Source: DASUCS01 sp041166385 (GTDB lineage Bacteria > Actinomycetota > Acidimicrobiia > Acidimicrobiales > JACDCH01). Taken from it: a stretch of DNA of 64,000 bases. Positions 23,477 through 32,716 of the stretch are shown in pieces. How positions within the stretch are numbered: position 1 is the first letter of the stretch; every line of letters starts with the position of its first letter. Both the position numbers and the translations under genes were made by a program. Location of the stretch: the NCBI GenBank assembly GCA_041166385.1, contig JBEEFW010000035.1, positions 26,164-90,163 on the forward strand. The letters run 5' to 3'. The notes under the pieces are model-generated. The model was not told the origin of the DNA. It was given only the letters and a program-made list of their open reading frames with translations, and ran no database searches.

Positions 23477-25783
23477 GTGGCCAAAGCAGCTGGCTCGATC
23501 CTGGGGAACCCGGTGCAGCGCCTGGAGGATCCTGCGCTGCTCACCGGATCCGCGAAGTACATCGACGACCTGCTGTCCGACGGGACCGCGCATGTGATGT
23601 TCGTGCGCTCGACGGTGGCGCACGGCACCGTGCGGAGTGTCGACGTTTCCGACGCCGAGTCGATGCCCGGAGTGATCGCGGTGTACCACGCGGCTGGCAA
23701 CGGCTTGGGGCTCACGCCCTTCCAGAGCTTTCCCTTGGTCGCCGAGACGTTCAACCGTCCGCCCTTCGCGGGCGAGAGGGTCCGCTTCGTCGGTGACATC
23801 GTGGCCGCCGTCGTCGCCGAGACACGCGCGCAAGCGGTCGACGCTCTGGAGGCCGTGATCGTCGACATCGATCCGCTGCCCGTCGCCGTGAGCGGACCAG
23901 ACGCGTTCGCGGACGGAGCTGCCGTGCTGTTCCCCGAGGCCGGCGCGAACGTGTGTTTCGCCACCACCTTCGGCGAGGACGACCCGTTGGAAGGCGCTGA
24001 CGCCGTGGCCGAGGTCACGATGGTGAGCCAGCGGCTCGCCGGCGTACCGATGGAGACGAACGGCTGTGTGATGGTGCCGGGCGAGCCCGACGGCGGCCTC
24101 ACGGCGTGGGTGTCGCACCAGGCGCCGCACTCAGTGCAGCCCGCCTTGGCCGGAGCGATCGGCCTCGACCCCTCTGTCGTTCGCGTCGTGTGCCCGTGGG
24201 TCGGGGGAGGGTTCGGCCCGAAGGCCGCGGTGTACGTCGAGTTCCTCATCGCCGCCAAGGCCGCACTCGAGCTCGGGCGTCCGGTGAAGTGGACCCCGAC
24301 ACGCTCCGAAGACATGGTCTCGCTCGTCCACGGTCGCGACTACACGATGACCGCCAAGCTCGGCCTCACCAAGGACGGCAAGATCGTCGGCCTCGACGCG
24401 AACGTGCTCGCATCCGCGGGCGCCTATCCCGCGATCGGCGCGGTGCTGCCGATCCTCACGCAGACGATGTCGGTCGGCGTGTACGACATCCCCAAGGTCC
24501 GCTTTCAGGGCACGAGCGTGACCACCAACACGACACCGGTCGGCGCGTATCGCGGCGCCGGCCGGCCCGAAGCGACCCAACTCATCGAGCGCGTCCTCGA
24601 TGTGGCCGCCGATCAGCTCGGCATCGATCCCGCCGAGATCCGGCGCCGCAACTTCCTCGACCCTGCGACCTTCCCGCTGACGACGACGACGGGGGGCGAG
24701 TACGACTCGGGCGAGTACGCGAAGGCGCTCGACGCCGCGCTGGCTGCGTCGGGCTACAAGGAACTCCGCGCCGAACAGGAACGGCGGCGCGCGGCCAACG
24801 ATCCGATCGCGCTCGGCATCGGTGTCTCGGCGTACGTCGAGGTGACCGCGCCGCTCGGCCTGCACATCGAGTACGGCGCCGTCGAGGTGCACGACGACGG
24901 GTCGGCGTCGATGGCCGTCGGTACGAGCGTGCACGGACAGGGACATCACACTGCGTTCGCGATGATCGTCAGCGACCTGCTCGGTATCCCGATGGACAAG
25001 ATCTCGCTGATCAACTCCGACACTGCGCTGGTGCCCACGGGCGCCGGCACGCTCGGCTCGCGATCGCTGCAAACGGCGGGAAGCGCGGTGCATGTCGCGT
25101 CGACCGAGGTGTTGGCGCGGGCCAAGCAGATTGCGGCCCACCTGCTCGAAGCGAGCGTGGACGATGTGGTCGTGGGCGACGGCGGACTCGGCGTCGCCGG
25201 AGTCCCGGCCCGCACGTTGGGCTGGCCCGAGCTCGTGGCCGCGTCGCGCGATGCCGCCCAACTGCCAGACGGGATGGACGCAGGGCCGCTGCGACACGAA
25301 GGCAACTTCGACGGCTCCAACTCGACCTTCCCATTCGGCGCGCATGTTGCGGTCGTCGAGATCGACACCGAGACGGGCAACGTCCGATTGAAGCGGCACA
25401 TCGCGGTCGACGACTGCGGCCGCATCCTCAACCCGCTGCTCGTGCGGGGCCAGCAGCACGGCGGCATCGCTCAAGGCGCGGCGCAGGCGCTCTACGAGTG
25501 GGTGCAGTACGACGCCGACGGCAACCCGCTCACGGCGACGCTCATGGATTACATGATCCCGTCGGCCGCGGAGCTCCCGAGCTACGAGACGTCGAACACC
25601 GAGACTGACAGCCCCCGCAATCCGCTCGGGGCGAAGGGAATCGGTGAGTCAGGCACGATCGGGTCGACGCCAGCGATCCAGAACGCGGTGGTCGACGCCC
25701 TGTCGCACCTCGGCGTGACGCACGTCGACATGCCCTGCGCACCCGAACGGGTGTGGCAGGCCATTCAGGCCGCCAGCAACTAA
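23477..25783 (+). CDS. Xanthine dehydrogenase-family molybdopterin-binding subunit, orphan
   Basis: 768 aa, the large (MoCo) subunit of the xanthine oxidase family. GGGFGPKAAVYVEF, GAYRGAGRPEATQLIERVLD, TSVHGQGHHTAF and the catalytic base Glu724 (GIGESGTIG) are present. The CO-dehydrogenase active-site loop (a VAYRCSF-type motif) is absent, so this is a dehydrogenase of aldehyde/N-heterocycle type rather than CoxL. Genes for the FAD and 2Fe-2S subunits are not next to it. Moco synthesis genes lie 8-10 kb upstream. The GTG start at 23477 follows GAGGGGGACG. Confidence 0.9.
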   Translation: MAKAAGSILGNPVQRLEDPALLTGSAKYIDDLLSDGTAHVMFVRSTVAHGTVRSVDVSDAESMPGVIAVYHAAGNGLGLTPFQSFPLVAETFNRPPFAGERVRFVGDIVAAVVAETRAQAVDALEAVIVDIDPLPVAVSGPDAFADGAAVLFPEAGANVCFATTFGEDDPLEGADAVAEVTMVSQRLAGVPMETNGCVMVPGEPDGGLTAWVSHQAPHSVQPALAGAIGLDPSVVRVVCPWVGGGFGPKAAVYVEFLIAAKAALELGRPVKWTPTRSEDMVSLVHGRDYTMTAKLGLTKDGKIVGLDANVLASAGAYPAIGAVLPILTQTMSVGVYDIPKVRFQGTSVTTNTTPVGAYRGAGRPEATQLIERVLDVAADQLGIDPAEIRRRNFLDPATFPLTTTTGGEYDSGEYAKALDAALAASGYKELRAEQERRRAANDPIALGIGVSAYVEVTAPLGLHIEYGAVEVHDDGSASMAVGTSVHGQGHHTAFAMIVSDLLGIPMDKISLINSDTALVPTGAGTLGSRSLQTAGSAVHVASTEVLARAKQIAAHLLEASVDDVVVGDGGLGVAGVPARTLGWPELVAASRDAAQLPDGMDAGPLRHEGNFDGSNSTFPFGAHVAVVEIDTETGNVRLKRHIAVDDCGRILNPLLVRGQQHGGIAQGAAQALYEWVQYDADGNPLTATLMDYMIPSAAELPSYETSNTETDSPRNPLGAKGIGESGTIGSTPAIQNAVVDALSHLGVTHVDMPCAPERVWQAIQAASN

Positions 25784-25808
25784 CGCCGAGGACGCGCCTG
25801 TCGGCCCG

Positions 25809-27683
25809 TCAGACGACGTCGACGACGGGCGCGGTGAACTGCGAGTTGTACAGGCGGTAGTAGGCGCCGTCGTGGGCGAGTAGCTCGTTGTGTGACCCCT
25901 GCTCGACGATGCGACCGTTCTCCATCACGAGGATCACGTCGGCGCCGCGGATCGTCGAGAGGCGGTGGGCGATCACGAAGCTCGTCCGCTGCGCACGCAG
26001 GGCGTTCATCGCCTCCTGGACCTGCACCTCGGTTCGCGTGTCGACGGAGCTGGTGGCCTCGTCGAGGATCAGGATCGAGGGATCGGCAAGGAACGCTCGG
26101 GCGATCGTGAGCAGCTGCTTCTGCCCGGCACTGATGTTGTCGCCTTCCTCGTTGATGACGGTGTCGTAGCCGTCGGGGAGCGAGTGCACGAAGCGGTCGA
26201 CGAAGGTGGCGCGGGCCGCTTCGAGGATCTGCTCGTTCGTGGCCGCGGGGTTGCCATACGCGATGTTGTCGCGGATCGTGCCGCCGAACAGCCAGGTGTC
26301 TTGCAACACCATCCCGAGGTTCGAGCGCAGCTCGTTGCGAGGAAACGTCGAGATGTCGCGGCCGTCGAGATAGATCGCACCACCATCGAGCTCGTAGAAG
26401 CGCATGATGAGGTTGACGAGCGTCGTCTTGCCGGCGCCTGTCGGCCCGACGATGGCGATCGTCTGTCCCGGCTCGGCCACGAGCGACAGCGACTCGATGA
26501 GCGGCGTCTCCGGGTCGTAGGAGAACGTGACGTCGCGGAACTCGACGCGACCTCGCACGGGCGGCGAGTCGTCCCTCGTCTCGTCCGGGGTCTGCTCCTC
26601 GGCGTCGAGGAACTCGAGCACCCGCTCGAGCGATGCAATACCCGACTGGAAGACGTTCATCATCGATGCCAGCTGGGTCAGCGGCATCGAGAACGTACGG
26701 GAGTACTGGATGAACGCCTGGACATCGCCGACGGTGATCGAACCGCTGGCCACCCGGAGGCCGCCGACGACAGCGACGATCACGTACTGGACGTTGCCCA
26801 TGAACATCGTCGCGGGCTGCATCAGGCTCGACATGAACTGGGCGCCGAACGAGGCCTCGTACAGCTCGTCGTTCGTCTCCCGGAACCGCTGCTCGACCTC
26901 GCGTTGGCGGCCGAACGACTTCACGATGGCGTGACCCGTGAATGTCTCCTCGATCTGTCCGTTCAACGTTCCGGTGTTCTTCCATTGAGCGATGAAACGG
27001 GGTCGCGCGCGAGCGGCGATGACCTTCATCGCCCAGACCGACACCGGCACGGTGGTGAGCGCGACGAGCGCGAGTACCCACGAGATCGTGAACATCATGA
27101 TCGCCACGCCGAGAAGCAGCAGGATCGACGTGAGCATCTGGCTCAGCGTCTGCTGCAGGCTCTGGGCGACGTTGTCGAGGTCGTTCGTGACGCGGCTGAG
27201 CAGATCGCCGCGTGCCTGCTTGTCGACGTAGCGCAACGGAAGGGCATTCAGTTTGTCCTCGGCCGCTGACCTGAGGCGGAACATCAACCGTTGCACGACG
27301 CCCGCCAGCGTGTACGCCGTGAGAATCGACAGGAATGCTGATACGGCGTACAGCGCGATGGCCTGGTACAGCACGCGATGCAACGCCGTGAAGTCGATGC
27401 CGGTGTGCGACACCACGCCTCGGAAGATGATGTCGGTGCCGTGCCCCAGCACGCGTGGGCCGAGCACGTTCAAGACGGCGCTGGTGATCGCGACGACGGC
27501 GACGACGAACAGGATGGGGCGCTCGGGCTTGAGGAGTCCCGCGAGCCGGCGCACGGATGTGCGGAAGTCCTTGGACTTCTCCGTAGGGACTCCCGCCGAG
27601 TTCCACCGGCCCGCGGCCCGAGTCTCTGGCGCGGCGAGGGAGAGCTCTTCGTCCTCTTCGTGGGTCTCGTCGAGCACCGTCAT
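25809..27683 (-). CDS. ABC exporter half-transporter, catalytic NBD
   Basis: 624 aa type IV ABC exporter: a soluble N-terminal tail, six TM helices (about 50-340) and an NBD. Walker A is GPTGAGKTT, the signature NISAGQKQLL, and Walker B/catalytic Glu SILILDEATSSVD, all intact. It overlaps the upstream partner gene by ATGA at 27680-27683. Together with it this makes a heterodimeric exporter like TmrAB or mycobacterial Rv1272c/Rv1273c, for a drug, lipid or peptide. Regulated by the TetR gene upstream. Confidence 0.92.
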   Translation of the reverse strand: MTVLDETHEEDEELSLAAPETRAAGRWNSAGVPTEKSKDFRTSVRRLAGLLKPERPILFVVAVVAITSAVLNVLGPRVLGHGTDIIFRGVVSHTGIDFTALHRVLYQAIALYAVSAFLSILTAYTLAGVVQRLMFRLRSAAEDKLNALPLRYVDKQARGDLLSRVTNDLDNVAQSLQQTLSQMLTSILLLLGVAIMMFTISWVLALVALTTVPVSVWAMKVIAARARPRFIAQWKNTGTLNGQIEETFTGHAIVKSFGRQREVEQRFRETNDELYEASFGAQFMSSLMQPATMFMGNVQYVIVAVVGGLRVASGSITVGDVQAFIQYSRTFSMPLTQLASMMNVFQSGIASLERVLEFLDAEEQTPDETRDDSPPVRGRVEFRDVTFSYDPETPLIESLSLVAEPGQTIAIVGPTGAGKTTLVNLIMRFYELDGGAIYLDGRDISTFPRNELRSNLGMVLQDTWLFGGTIRDNIAYGNPAATNEQILEAARATFVDRFVHSLPDGYDTVINEEGDNISAGQKQLLTIARAFLADPSILILDEATSSVDTRTEVQVQEAMNALRAQRTSFVIAHRLSTIRGADVILVMENGRIVEQGSHNELLAHDGAYYRLYNSQFTAPVVDVV

Positions 27684-29413
27684 GCCGCGCTCTTCTCACC
27701 GATCTGCGACTGCACGATCTCGGCGTAGGTCGGGCAGTTGGCGATGAGTTCGTCGTGCGTGCCCCGTCCGACGAGCTCGCCGTCCTCGAGCACGAGAATC
27801 ATGTCGGCCTGCGAGATGGTCGACACGCGCTGTGCGACGAGCACGACGGCCGCGTCGGCCGTGTACGGCCCGAGGGCCGCGCGCAGTCGCGCGTCGGTCG
27901 TCAGGTCGAGGGCCGAGAACGAGTCGTCGAAGACGTACACCTCAGGCTTCCGGATGAGGGCTCGTGCGATCGCCAGCCGCTGCCGCTGGCCGCCGGAGAC
28001 GTTGGTCCCGCCCTGTTCGATGCGAGCATCGAGCCCCCCGGGCATCGCGCGCACGAAGTCGGCGGCTTGCGCGACCTCCAACGCTTCCCACATGTCGGCC
28101 TCGGTGGCGTCGGGTTTGCCGTATCGCAGGTTGGTCGCCACCGTGCCCGAGAACAGATACGGCTTCTGCGGGACGAGCCCGATGCTGCTCCACAGCAACT
28201 CGGGATCGAGCTCGCGCACGTCGACGCCGTCGACGAGCACTGCTCCGGACGTGCTGTCGAACAGCCGGGGGATGAGGTTGACGAGCGTGGTCTTGCCGGC
28301 ACCCGTGCTGCCGATGATCGCCGTTGTCTGGCCGGCCGACGTCGTGAACGAGATGTCGGTCAGGACCGGTCGCTCGGCGCCGGGGTAGTGGAACCCGACG
28401 TCGCGGAACTCGAGTGCGCCGTGGGTGACCACGTGGTGGACGGGTTGATCGGGACGGCGGACACTCGATTCGGCGTCGAGCACCTCTTTGATTCGAGCTG
28501 CGGAGACAGCAGCGCGCGGGATCATCGAGATGGTGAAGGTGGCCATGACGACCGACATGAGGATCTGCACGAGGTAGCTGAGGTAGGCGACGAGCGAGCC
28601 AACTTGGATGTCGCCGTCGGCAACCCGACTCGCGCCGATCCAGAGCACGCCGACGCTCGACACGTTGATGAGGAAGTTCACGGTCGGGAACATCGACGAC
28701 ATGAGCCGGCCGGCGCGCAGCGACGTTTCGGTCAGCTCCTCGTTGGCAGTGCGGAACCGCTCGGCTTCCTGTGGTTCGCGTACGAACGCACGCACCACTC
28801 GAATGCCGGTGATCTGCTCTCGTAGCACCCGGTTGATCTGGTCGATGCGGTCCTGCATGAGGCGGAAGGCCGGCACCATCTGCGACACGAGGAGGCCGAG
28901 GATCACGGCGGCCGCAGGCATACTCACGAGCAGCACCATGGAGAGGCCGACGTCTTGCCGAAGGGCCATGACGATGCCGACCACCATGGTGATCGGGGCG
29001 GCAATGGCCATCGTGCAGGCCATGACCACGAGCATCTGGACCTGTTGCACGTCGTTCGTGATGCGCGTGATCAACGACGGTGCGCCGAACGCGCCGACCT
29101 CTCGAGTGGAGAACTCGGTGACCTGGTGGAACAGCGCCGCGCGCAGGTCGCGGCCGAAGCTCATCGCGACCTTGCCGCCGTAGTACACCGCGGCGATGGC
29201 GAACACGATTTGCACGATCGTGAAGGCGAGCATCATCGCCCCGGTCGATCGGATGTAGCCGACGTCGCCTTTGATGATGCCCTTGTCGATGATGTCGGCG
29301 TTGAGGGTCGGCAGCGCGAGCGCGGCTGTCGTCTGCACCGCGGTCAAAGCAACGACGCCCCACAACACCCTTCGGTAGGGGCCGAGATAGGTGCGCAGCA
29401 GTTTGATCAGCAC
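27680..29413 (-). CDS. ABC exporter half-transporter, degenerate NBD
   Basis: 577 aa, six TM helices then an NBD. Walker A GSTGAGKTT and signature NVSGGQRQR are present, but the Walker B reads VYVFDDSFSALD, where Asp replaces the catalytic Glu, as in the degenerate half of heterodimeric exporters. The GTG start at 29413 lies inside the tetR stop region (7-nt overlap). It is the first exporter gene of the operon tetR, this gene, then the 25809 partner. Confidence 0.92.
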   Translation of the reverse strand: MLIKLLRTYLGPYRRVLWGVVALTAVQTTAALALPTLNADIIDKGIIKGDVGYIRSTGAMMLAFTIVQIVFAIAAVYYGGKVAMSFGRDLRAALFHQVTEFSTREVGAFGAPSLITRITNDVQQVQMLVVMACTMAIAAPITMVVGIVMALRQDVGLSMVLLVSMPAAAVILGLLVSQMVPAFRLMQDRIDQINRVLREQITGIRVVRAFVREPQEAERFRTANEELTETSLRAGRLMSSMFPTVNFLINVSSVGVLWIGASRVADGDIQVGSLVAYLSYLVQILMSVVMATFTISMIPRAAVSAARIKEVLDAESSVRRPDQPVHHVVTHGALEFRDVGFHYPGAERPVLTDISFTTSAGQTTAIIGSTGAGKTTLVNLIPRLFDSTSGAVLVDGVDVRELDPELLWSSIGLVPQKPYLFSGTVATNLRYGKPDATEADMWEALEVAQAADFVRAMPGGLDARIEQGGTNVSGGQRQRLAIARALIRKPEVYVFDDSFSALDLTTDARLRAALGPYTADAAVVLVAQRVSTISQADMILVLEDGELVGRGTHDELIANCPTYAEIVQSQIGEKSAA

Positions 29414-30009
29414 GATGCCGACCCCGCGCAGACGCCGTGGAGGAACAGCTTGACGATCTCGGGCGGCGACATCGGTTCGCCCACCAGCATCGGATGCGTG
29501 GCCGACAACGTGAAGGCGCGCAGCAGCCGTGCCGCGGCGATCGGCTCGACGCTCAACCTGTCGCGATGCTCGTCGAACAGCGTGACGAGCGCGTCGCTGT
29601 CCGCCATGGGTCGCTTCGCGTGATCATGGAAGCGCGTGCCGATGCTCGATACGAGCCGCCACACGTCGACGACCCGTTGCTGCAGGATCTCGATGGCGGC
29701 CACCACCGCGGCTTCGAAGTCGATCGACAGGTCGATGGCCGCGAGTGCTCGCTCGAGCGGCTCGTTGTCCAACGCGGCGTCGATCACCGCGGCGATCACC
29801 GCGTCCTTGTCCGCGAAGACCCGAAAGATCGTGCCCTCGGCGATTCCCGCGGCATCCGCGATCTGGCGGGTGGTCACCATCTCGCCGTTCTCGAGCAGCA
29901 GCGGGAGGGTGGCCTGCACGATCATCGATCGGCGCTCGTCCGCGGGGAGGGCGGCAGCTCGCTTCGGCGCTCGGGTCGGCTCCACGGTGGCCGTCAGCCC
30001 TTCTGTCAT
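29407..30009 (-). CDS. TetR-family regulator of the ABC exporter
   Basis: About 200 aa from the ATG at 30009 (an upstream start at 30036 would lie over the promoter). HTH: RSMIVQATLPLLLENGEMVTTRQIADAAGIAEGTIFRVFADKDAVIAA covers the TetR N-terminal domain; the C-terminus is the ligand domain. The operator palindrome and promoter are directly upstream. It overlaps the exporter gene by 7 nt. An autorepressor of the exporter operon, perhaps also controlling the divergent SDR. Confidence 0.9.
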   Translation of the reverse strand: MTEGLTATVEPTRAPKRAAALPADERRSMIVQATLPLLLENGEMVTTRQIADAAGIAEGTIFRVFADKDAVIAAVIDAALDNEPLERALAAIDLSIDFEAAVVAAIEILQQRVVDVWRLVSSIGTRFHDHAKRPMADSDALVTLFDEHRDRLSVEPIAAARLLRAFTLSATHPMLVGEPMSPPEIVKLFLHGVCAGSASC

Positions 30010-30017
30010 GGGAGATG

Positions 30018-30046
30018 ACGGTATCTGAGTGAGCACTCACTCACAA
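30018..30046 (-). promoter_or_regulatory. tetR promoter with operator palindrome
   Basis: Reading the minus strand: TTGTGA (30046-30041), 17-nt spacer, TACCGT (30023-30018). The 18-bp palindrome TGAGTGAGCACTCACTCA (30026-30043) with perfect 8-bp arms lies in the spacer and over the -35. The start codon is 8 nt past the -10, so the mRNA may be leaderless. Confidence 0.75.
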
Positions 30047-30103
30047 CCCGGCGACCAGGAAGCGGGCGACAACGTGGTGCCCTCGACGTAGTAGTGAAGG
30101 GCG

Positions 30104-30904
30104 ATGGGCTTTGCCGAGAAGTATGGGCCGTGGGCCGTTGTGCTCGGGGCGTCAGAGGGCCTCGGTGAGGCGTATGCGCGCGGATTGGCAGGACGCGGTC
30201 TCGATGTGGTGGTCGCCGCCCGGCGTCGCGAACCGTTGCAACGCGTCGCTGATTCGATCGTCGCGGACCACGATGCGGACACGCGCGCGGTGCCACTCGA
30301 CCTCGCAGCACCGGGCTTTCTGGACGAGCTGCGCGCGGTGACCGATGAGCTCGACGTGGGCATGGTCGTCTACAACGGCGCTGCGAGCTTCGTCGGTCCA
30401 TACCTCGAGGGCGCGTCGGCCTTTGACGCGATCATCGCGGTGAATTGCGTCGGCCCACTGGTCGTGTGTCAGCACTTCGGACAACGGCTGGTCGATCGCG
30501 GCCGTGGGGGCATCGTGCTCATGGGTTCAGCCTCGGGGCTTGCCGGCTCGCCGCACATCAGTGCCTACGCCGCGTCGAAGGCGTTCGACCTCGTGCTGGG
30601 GGAGTCGTTGTGGGCCGAGTGGCGCGACACGGGCGTCGACGTGATGACCGTGATCGGACCAGCAATCGACACACCGACGTATCGAAGCTCGTTGTCCGAC
30701 GAAGCCCGCGCGTCGCTGCCGACGCCGATGGATCCGGCGGTGGTCGTGGAGGAGGTGCTGGACGCGCTCGGAACGGATCCGTCGTTCTGTCCGGGCGAGG
30801 TGGGCAAGCGCCTCGCCCTCCTCGGCTCCTTGCCCCGCCGTCAGCAAGTGGAGGCGATGGCCAAGGCTCAGACGGACTTGGCCAAGGGGCGGGCCACGAC
30901 CTGA
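30104..30904 (+). CDS. SDR-family oxidoreductase
   Basis: 266 aa classical SDR. VVLGASEGLGEAYARGLAGRG (GxxxGxG near residues 15-21), Asp in PLDLAA, VYNGAAS, SAS..., and YAASK with the catalytic Tyr and Lys are all present; the Ser of the triad is in MGSASGLAGS. NAD(P)H-dependent reductase or dehydrogenase of unknown substrate. GAAGGGCG precedes the ATG. It is divergent from the TetR gene and may share its operator. Confidence 0.88.
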   Translation: MGFAEKYGPWAVVLGASEGLGEAYARGLAGRGLDVVVAARRREPLQRVADSIVADHDADTRAVPLDLAAPGFLDELRAVTDELDVGMVVYNGAASFVGPYLEGASAFDAIIAVNCVGPLVVCQHFGQRLVDRGRGGIVLMGSASGLAGSPHISAYAASKAFDLVLGESLWAEWRDTGVDVMTVIGPAIDTPTYRSSLSDEARASLPTPMDPAVVVEEVLDALGTDPSFCPGEVGKRLALLGSLPRRQQVEAMAKAQTDLAKGRATT

Positions 30905-30933
30905 GGAACAGCAACTCGTAGTCTTGCGTCGGC

Positions 30934-32022
30934 GTGAAACCGGTCGTGCTCGCGGGACTGCTCGCCCTTCGGTGGGCGGCATGGGTGTGGATGGCCGTCG
31001 TTCTCGTCCTGAGCTACGGCGACGTGCTGCGCCCGTGGCTGGCGGTCGGTCTCGTCGGCGCAGCCTTCGTGTTCACCCTGCTGACGACGGTGTGGCTGAA
31101 GCGGTCGCCTGAGGTCCTCACGCAGCCGAGTGCAGTCGTTGCGGAGCTGTTGCTGGCGACAGGTCTCGTCGTCGGCGACGGGTGGGCCTACGGCGGTGGG
31201 CATGCCTTCTCCAGTTCGCAGTCGCTGGGGTCGGTGTGGCCGCTCGTTTCGGTACTCAGCGCGGGCGTGTCCTTCGGTTACGTCGCGGGCATCACCGCGG
31301 GCGGGATCCTCGGTGTCGGCCGCTTCGGTTCGACGCTGGCCAACGGTGTGCGCTACTTCGACAGCGGTCGCGTGCTGTCGTTGCTGAACTCCGGTGTCTT
31401 CTACATGGTTGCCGGTGCGGTCTCCGGTTACCTGATGGGTCTGCTCATGCGAGCCGAGCGCGAGATCTCGGCCGCCCGCGCTCGCGAGGAGATGGCGCGC
31501 ACGCTGCACGACGGTGTGCTCCAAACCCTCGCGGTCGTCGAGCGCCGCTCGTCCGATGCCGACCTCGTGCGGCTGGCGCGCGAGCAGGATCGCGAGCTGC
31601 GTCGCTTTCTGTTCGGTGACGGTCAGGCCGAGGCACACCCTCGCGACCTCGGGATCGCGCTGCGCGCTGTTGCCGCTCGATTCGAGAGCAACTTCGGTGT
31701 ACCTGTCGAAGTGCTCGTGCCCAGCGACCTCCCGAGGCTCGAAGAACAACAGGTGGGCGCGATCAGCCGCGCGGTCGGTGAAGCGCTGACGAACGCCGGG
31801 AAACACGCGCAGTCACACCGGCTCACGGTGTTCGTCGAACCTGGGGACGACGCCGGCATCTTCTGCTCGGTGAAGGATGACGGCATCGGCTTCGACACGA
31901 CCGGCGTATCCCCCGGTGTCGGCATCACGCGGTCGATCATTGAGCGGATGGTCGAGGTCGGCGGCCGAGCGGAAGTCAACAGTCGGCCGGGACACGGAAC
32001 TGAGGTGTGCTTGTGGCTGTGA
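30934..32022 (+). CDS. Membrane sensor histidine kinase (HisKA_3)
   Basis: 362 aa. Several N-terminal TM helices (residues about 4-165, five or six) are followed by a dimerisation helix with phosphorylatable His192 (ARTLHDGVLQT) and an ATP-binding domain with ALTNAGKHAQ (N box) and DDGIGFD, GVGITRSI, GRAEVNSRPGHGTEV. NarL/DesK-type kinase. The C-terminal stop overlaps the response regulator start (GTGA). Confidence 0.92.
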   Translation: MKPVVLAGLLALRWAAWVWMAVVLVLSYGDVLRPWLAVGLVGAAFVFTLLTTVWLKRSPEVLTQPSAVVAELLLATGLVVGDGWAYGGGHAFSSSQSLGSVWPLVSVLSAGVSFGYVAGITAGGILGVGRFGSTLANGVRYFDSGRVLSLLNSGVFYMVAGAVSGYLMGLLMRAEREISAARAREEMARTLHDGVLQTLAVVERRSSDADLVRLAREQDRELRRFLFGDGQAEAHPRDLGIALRAVAARFESNFGVPVEVLVPSDLPRLEEQQVGAISRAVGEALTNAGKHAQSHRLTVFVEPGDDAGIFCSVKDDGIGFDTTGVSPGVGITRSIIERMVEVGGRAEVNSRPGHGTEVCLWL

Positions 32023-32642
32023 GCCTTCCCCGTGTCGTGTTGGCCGACGATCACCCCATTTGGCGCGACGGCGTTCGCGCCGATCTCGCCGACCACTTCG
32101 AGGTCGTCGGTGAGGCCGGCAACGCGAAGGAAGCCATCGCCGTGATCACCGAGAAGCAGCCCGATCTCGCGGTCTGCGATCTCCACATGCCCGACGGCGG
32201 CGGGCTTGCCGTCGTGCGGGCGTGCGCGCCCGGCACGCGAATCGTGATGCTGACGGTCTCCGAGCAGGAGAAGGACCTGCTCGACGCGGTGGCCGCGGGC
32301 GCGGTGGGCTACCTGGTGAAATCGACGCCAGGCCCGGACCTCGTCGCGTCGCTACGCCGCGCCGTCGTGGGCGAGCCGGTCTTCTCGCCGGCGCTTGCAT
32401 CGCTGGTGCTCGGCGAGTTCCGCCGGTTGTCGAAGGCATCCGGACCCACCGAGCCACTGTCGCCGCGCGAGCGTGAGGTGCTGCAGCTCGTGGCCCGAGG
32501 GCATTCGTACCGCGAGATCGGCGCCGAGCTGTTCATCGCCGAGAAGACCGTGGAGAACCACGTGCGCAACATCCTCGGCAAGCTCCACCTCAACCGCCGG
32601 CACGAGCTGATCCGCTTCGCCGTCGAGCACGGAATCGAGTAG
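32019..32642 (+). CDS. LuxR-type response regulator
   Basis: 207 aa. Receiver domain with acidic pocket Asp10-Asp11 and phospho-acceptor Asp54 (VCDLHMPDG), Thr in MLTVSE and Lys in YLVKS. C-terminal GerE HTH PLSPREREVLQLVARGHSYREIGAELFIAEKTVENHV. Cognate to the preceding kinase. I chose GTG 32019 for the 4-nt overlap and the AGGTG 12 nt upstream; in-frame GTGs at 32007 and 32013 are alternatives. Confidence 0.93.
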   Translation: MSLPRVVLADDHPIWRDGVRADLADHFEVVGEAGNAKEAIAVITEKQPDLAVCDLHMPDGGGLAVVRACAPGTRIVMLTVSEQEKDLLDAVAAGAVGYLVKSTPGPDLVASLRRAVVGEPVFSPALASLVLGEFRRLSKASGPTEPLSPREREVLQLVARGHSYREIGAELFIAEKTVENHVRNILGKLHLNRRHELIRFAVEHGIE

Positions 32643-32643
32643 C

Positions 32644-32671
32644 TGGGGGAACCCCCACCCGGGTTTGGGGG
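32644..32671 (+). terminator. Competing GC-rich hairpins after the regulator gene
   Basis: GGGGG-AA-CCCCC (32645-32656) and CCCCC with GGGGG (32652-32656 with 32667-32671, inner CCC/GGG) share the same C-run, so two alternative stems are possible. Lies just after the stop of the response regulator. No U-tract. Confidence 0.5.
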
Positions 32672-32716
32672 ACAGTCCGGGTAGGCGGAGAGCGCCGATT
32701 CCCGGATAGTCGCCCC

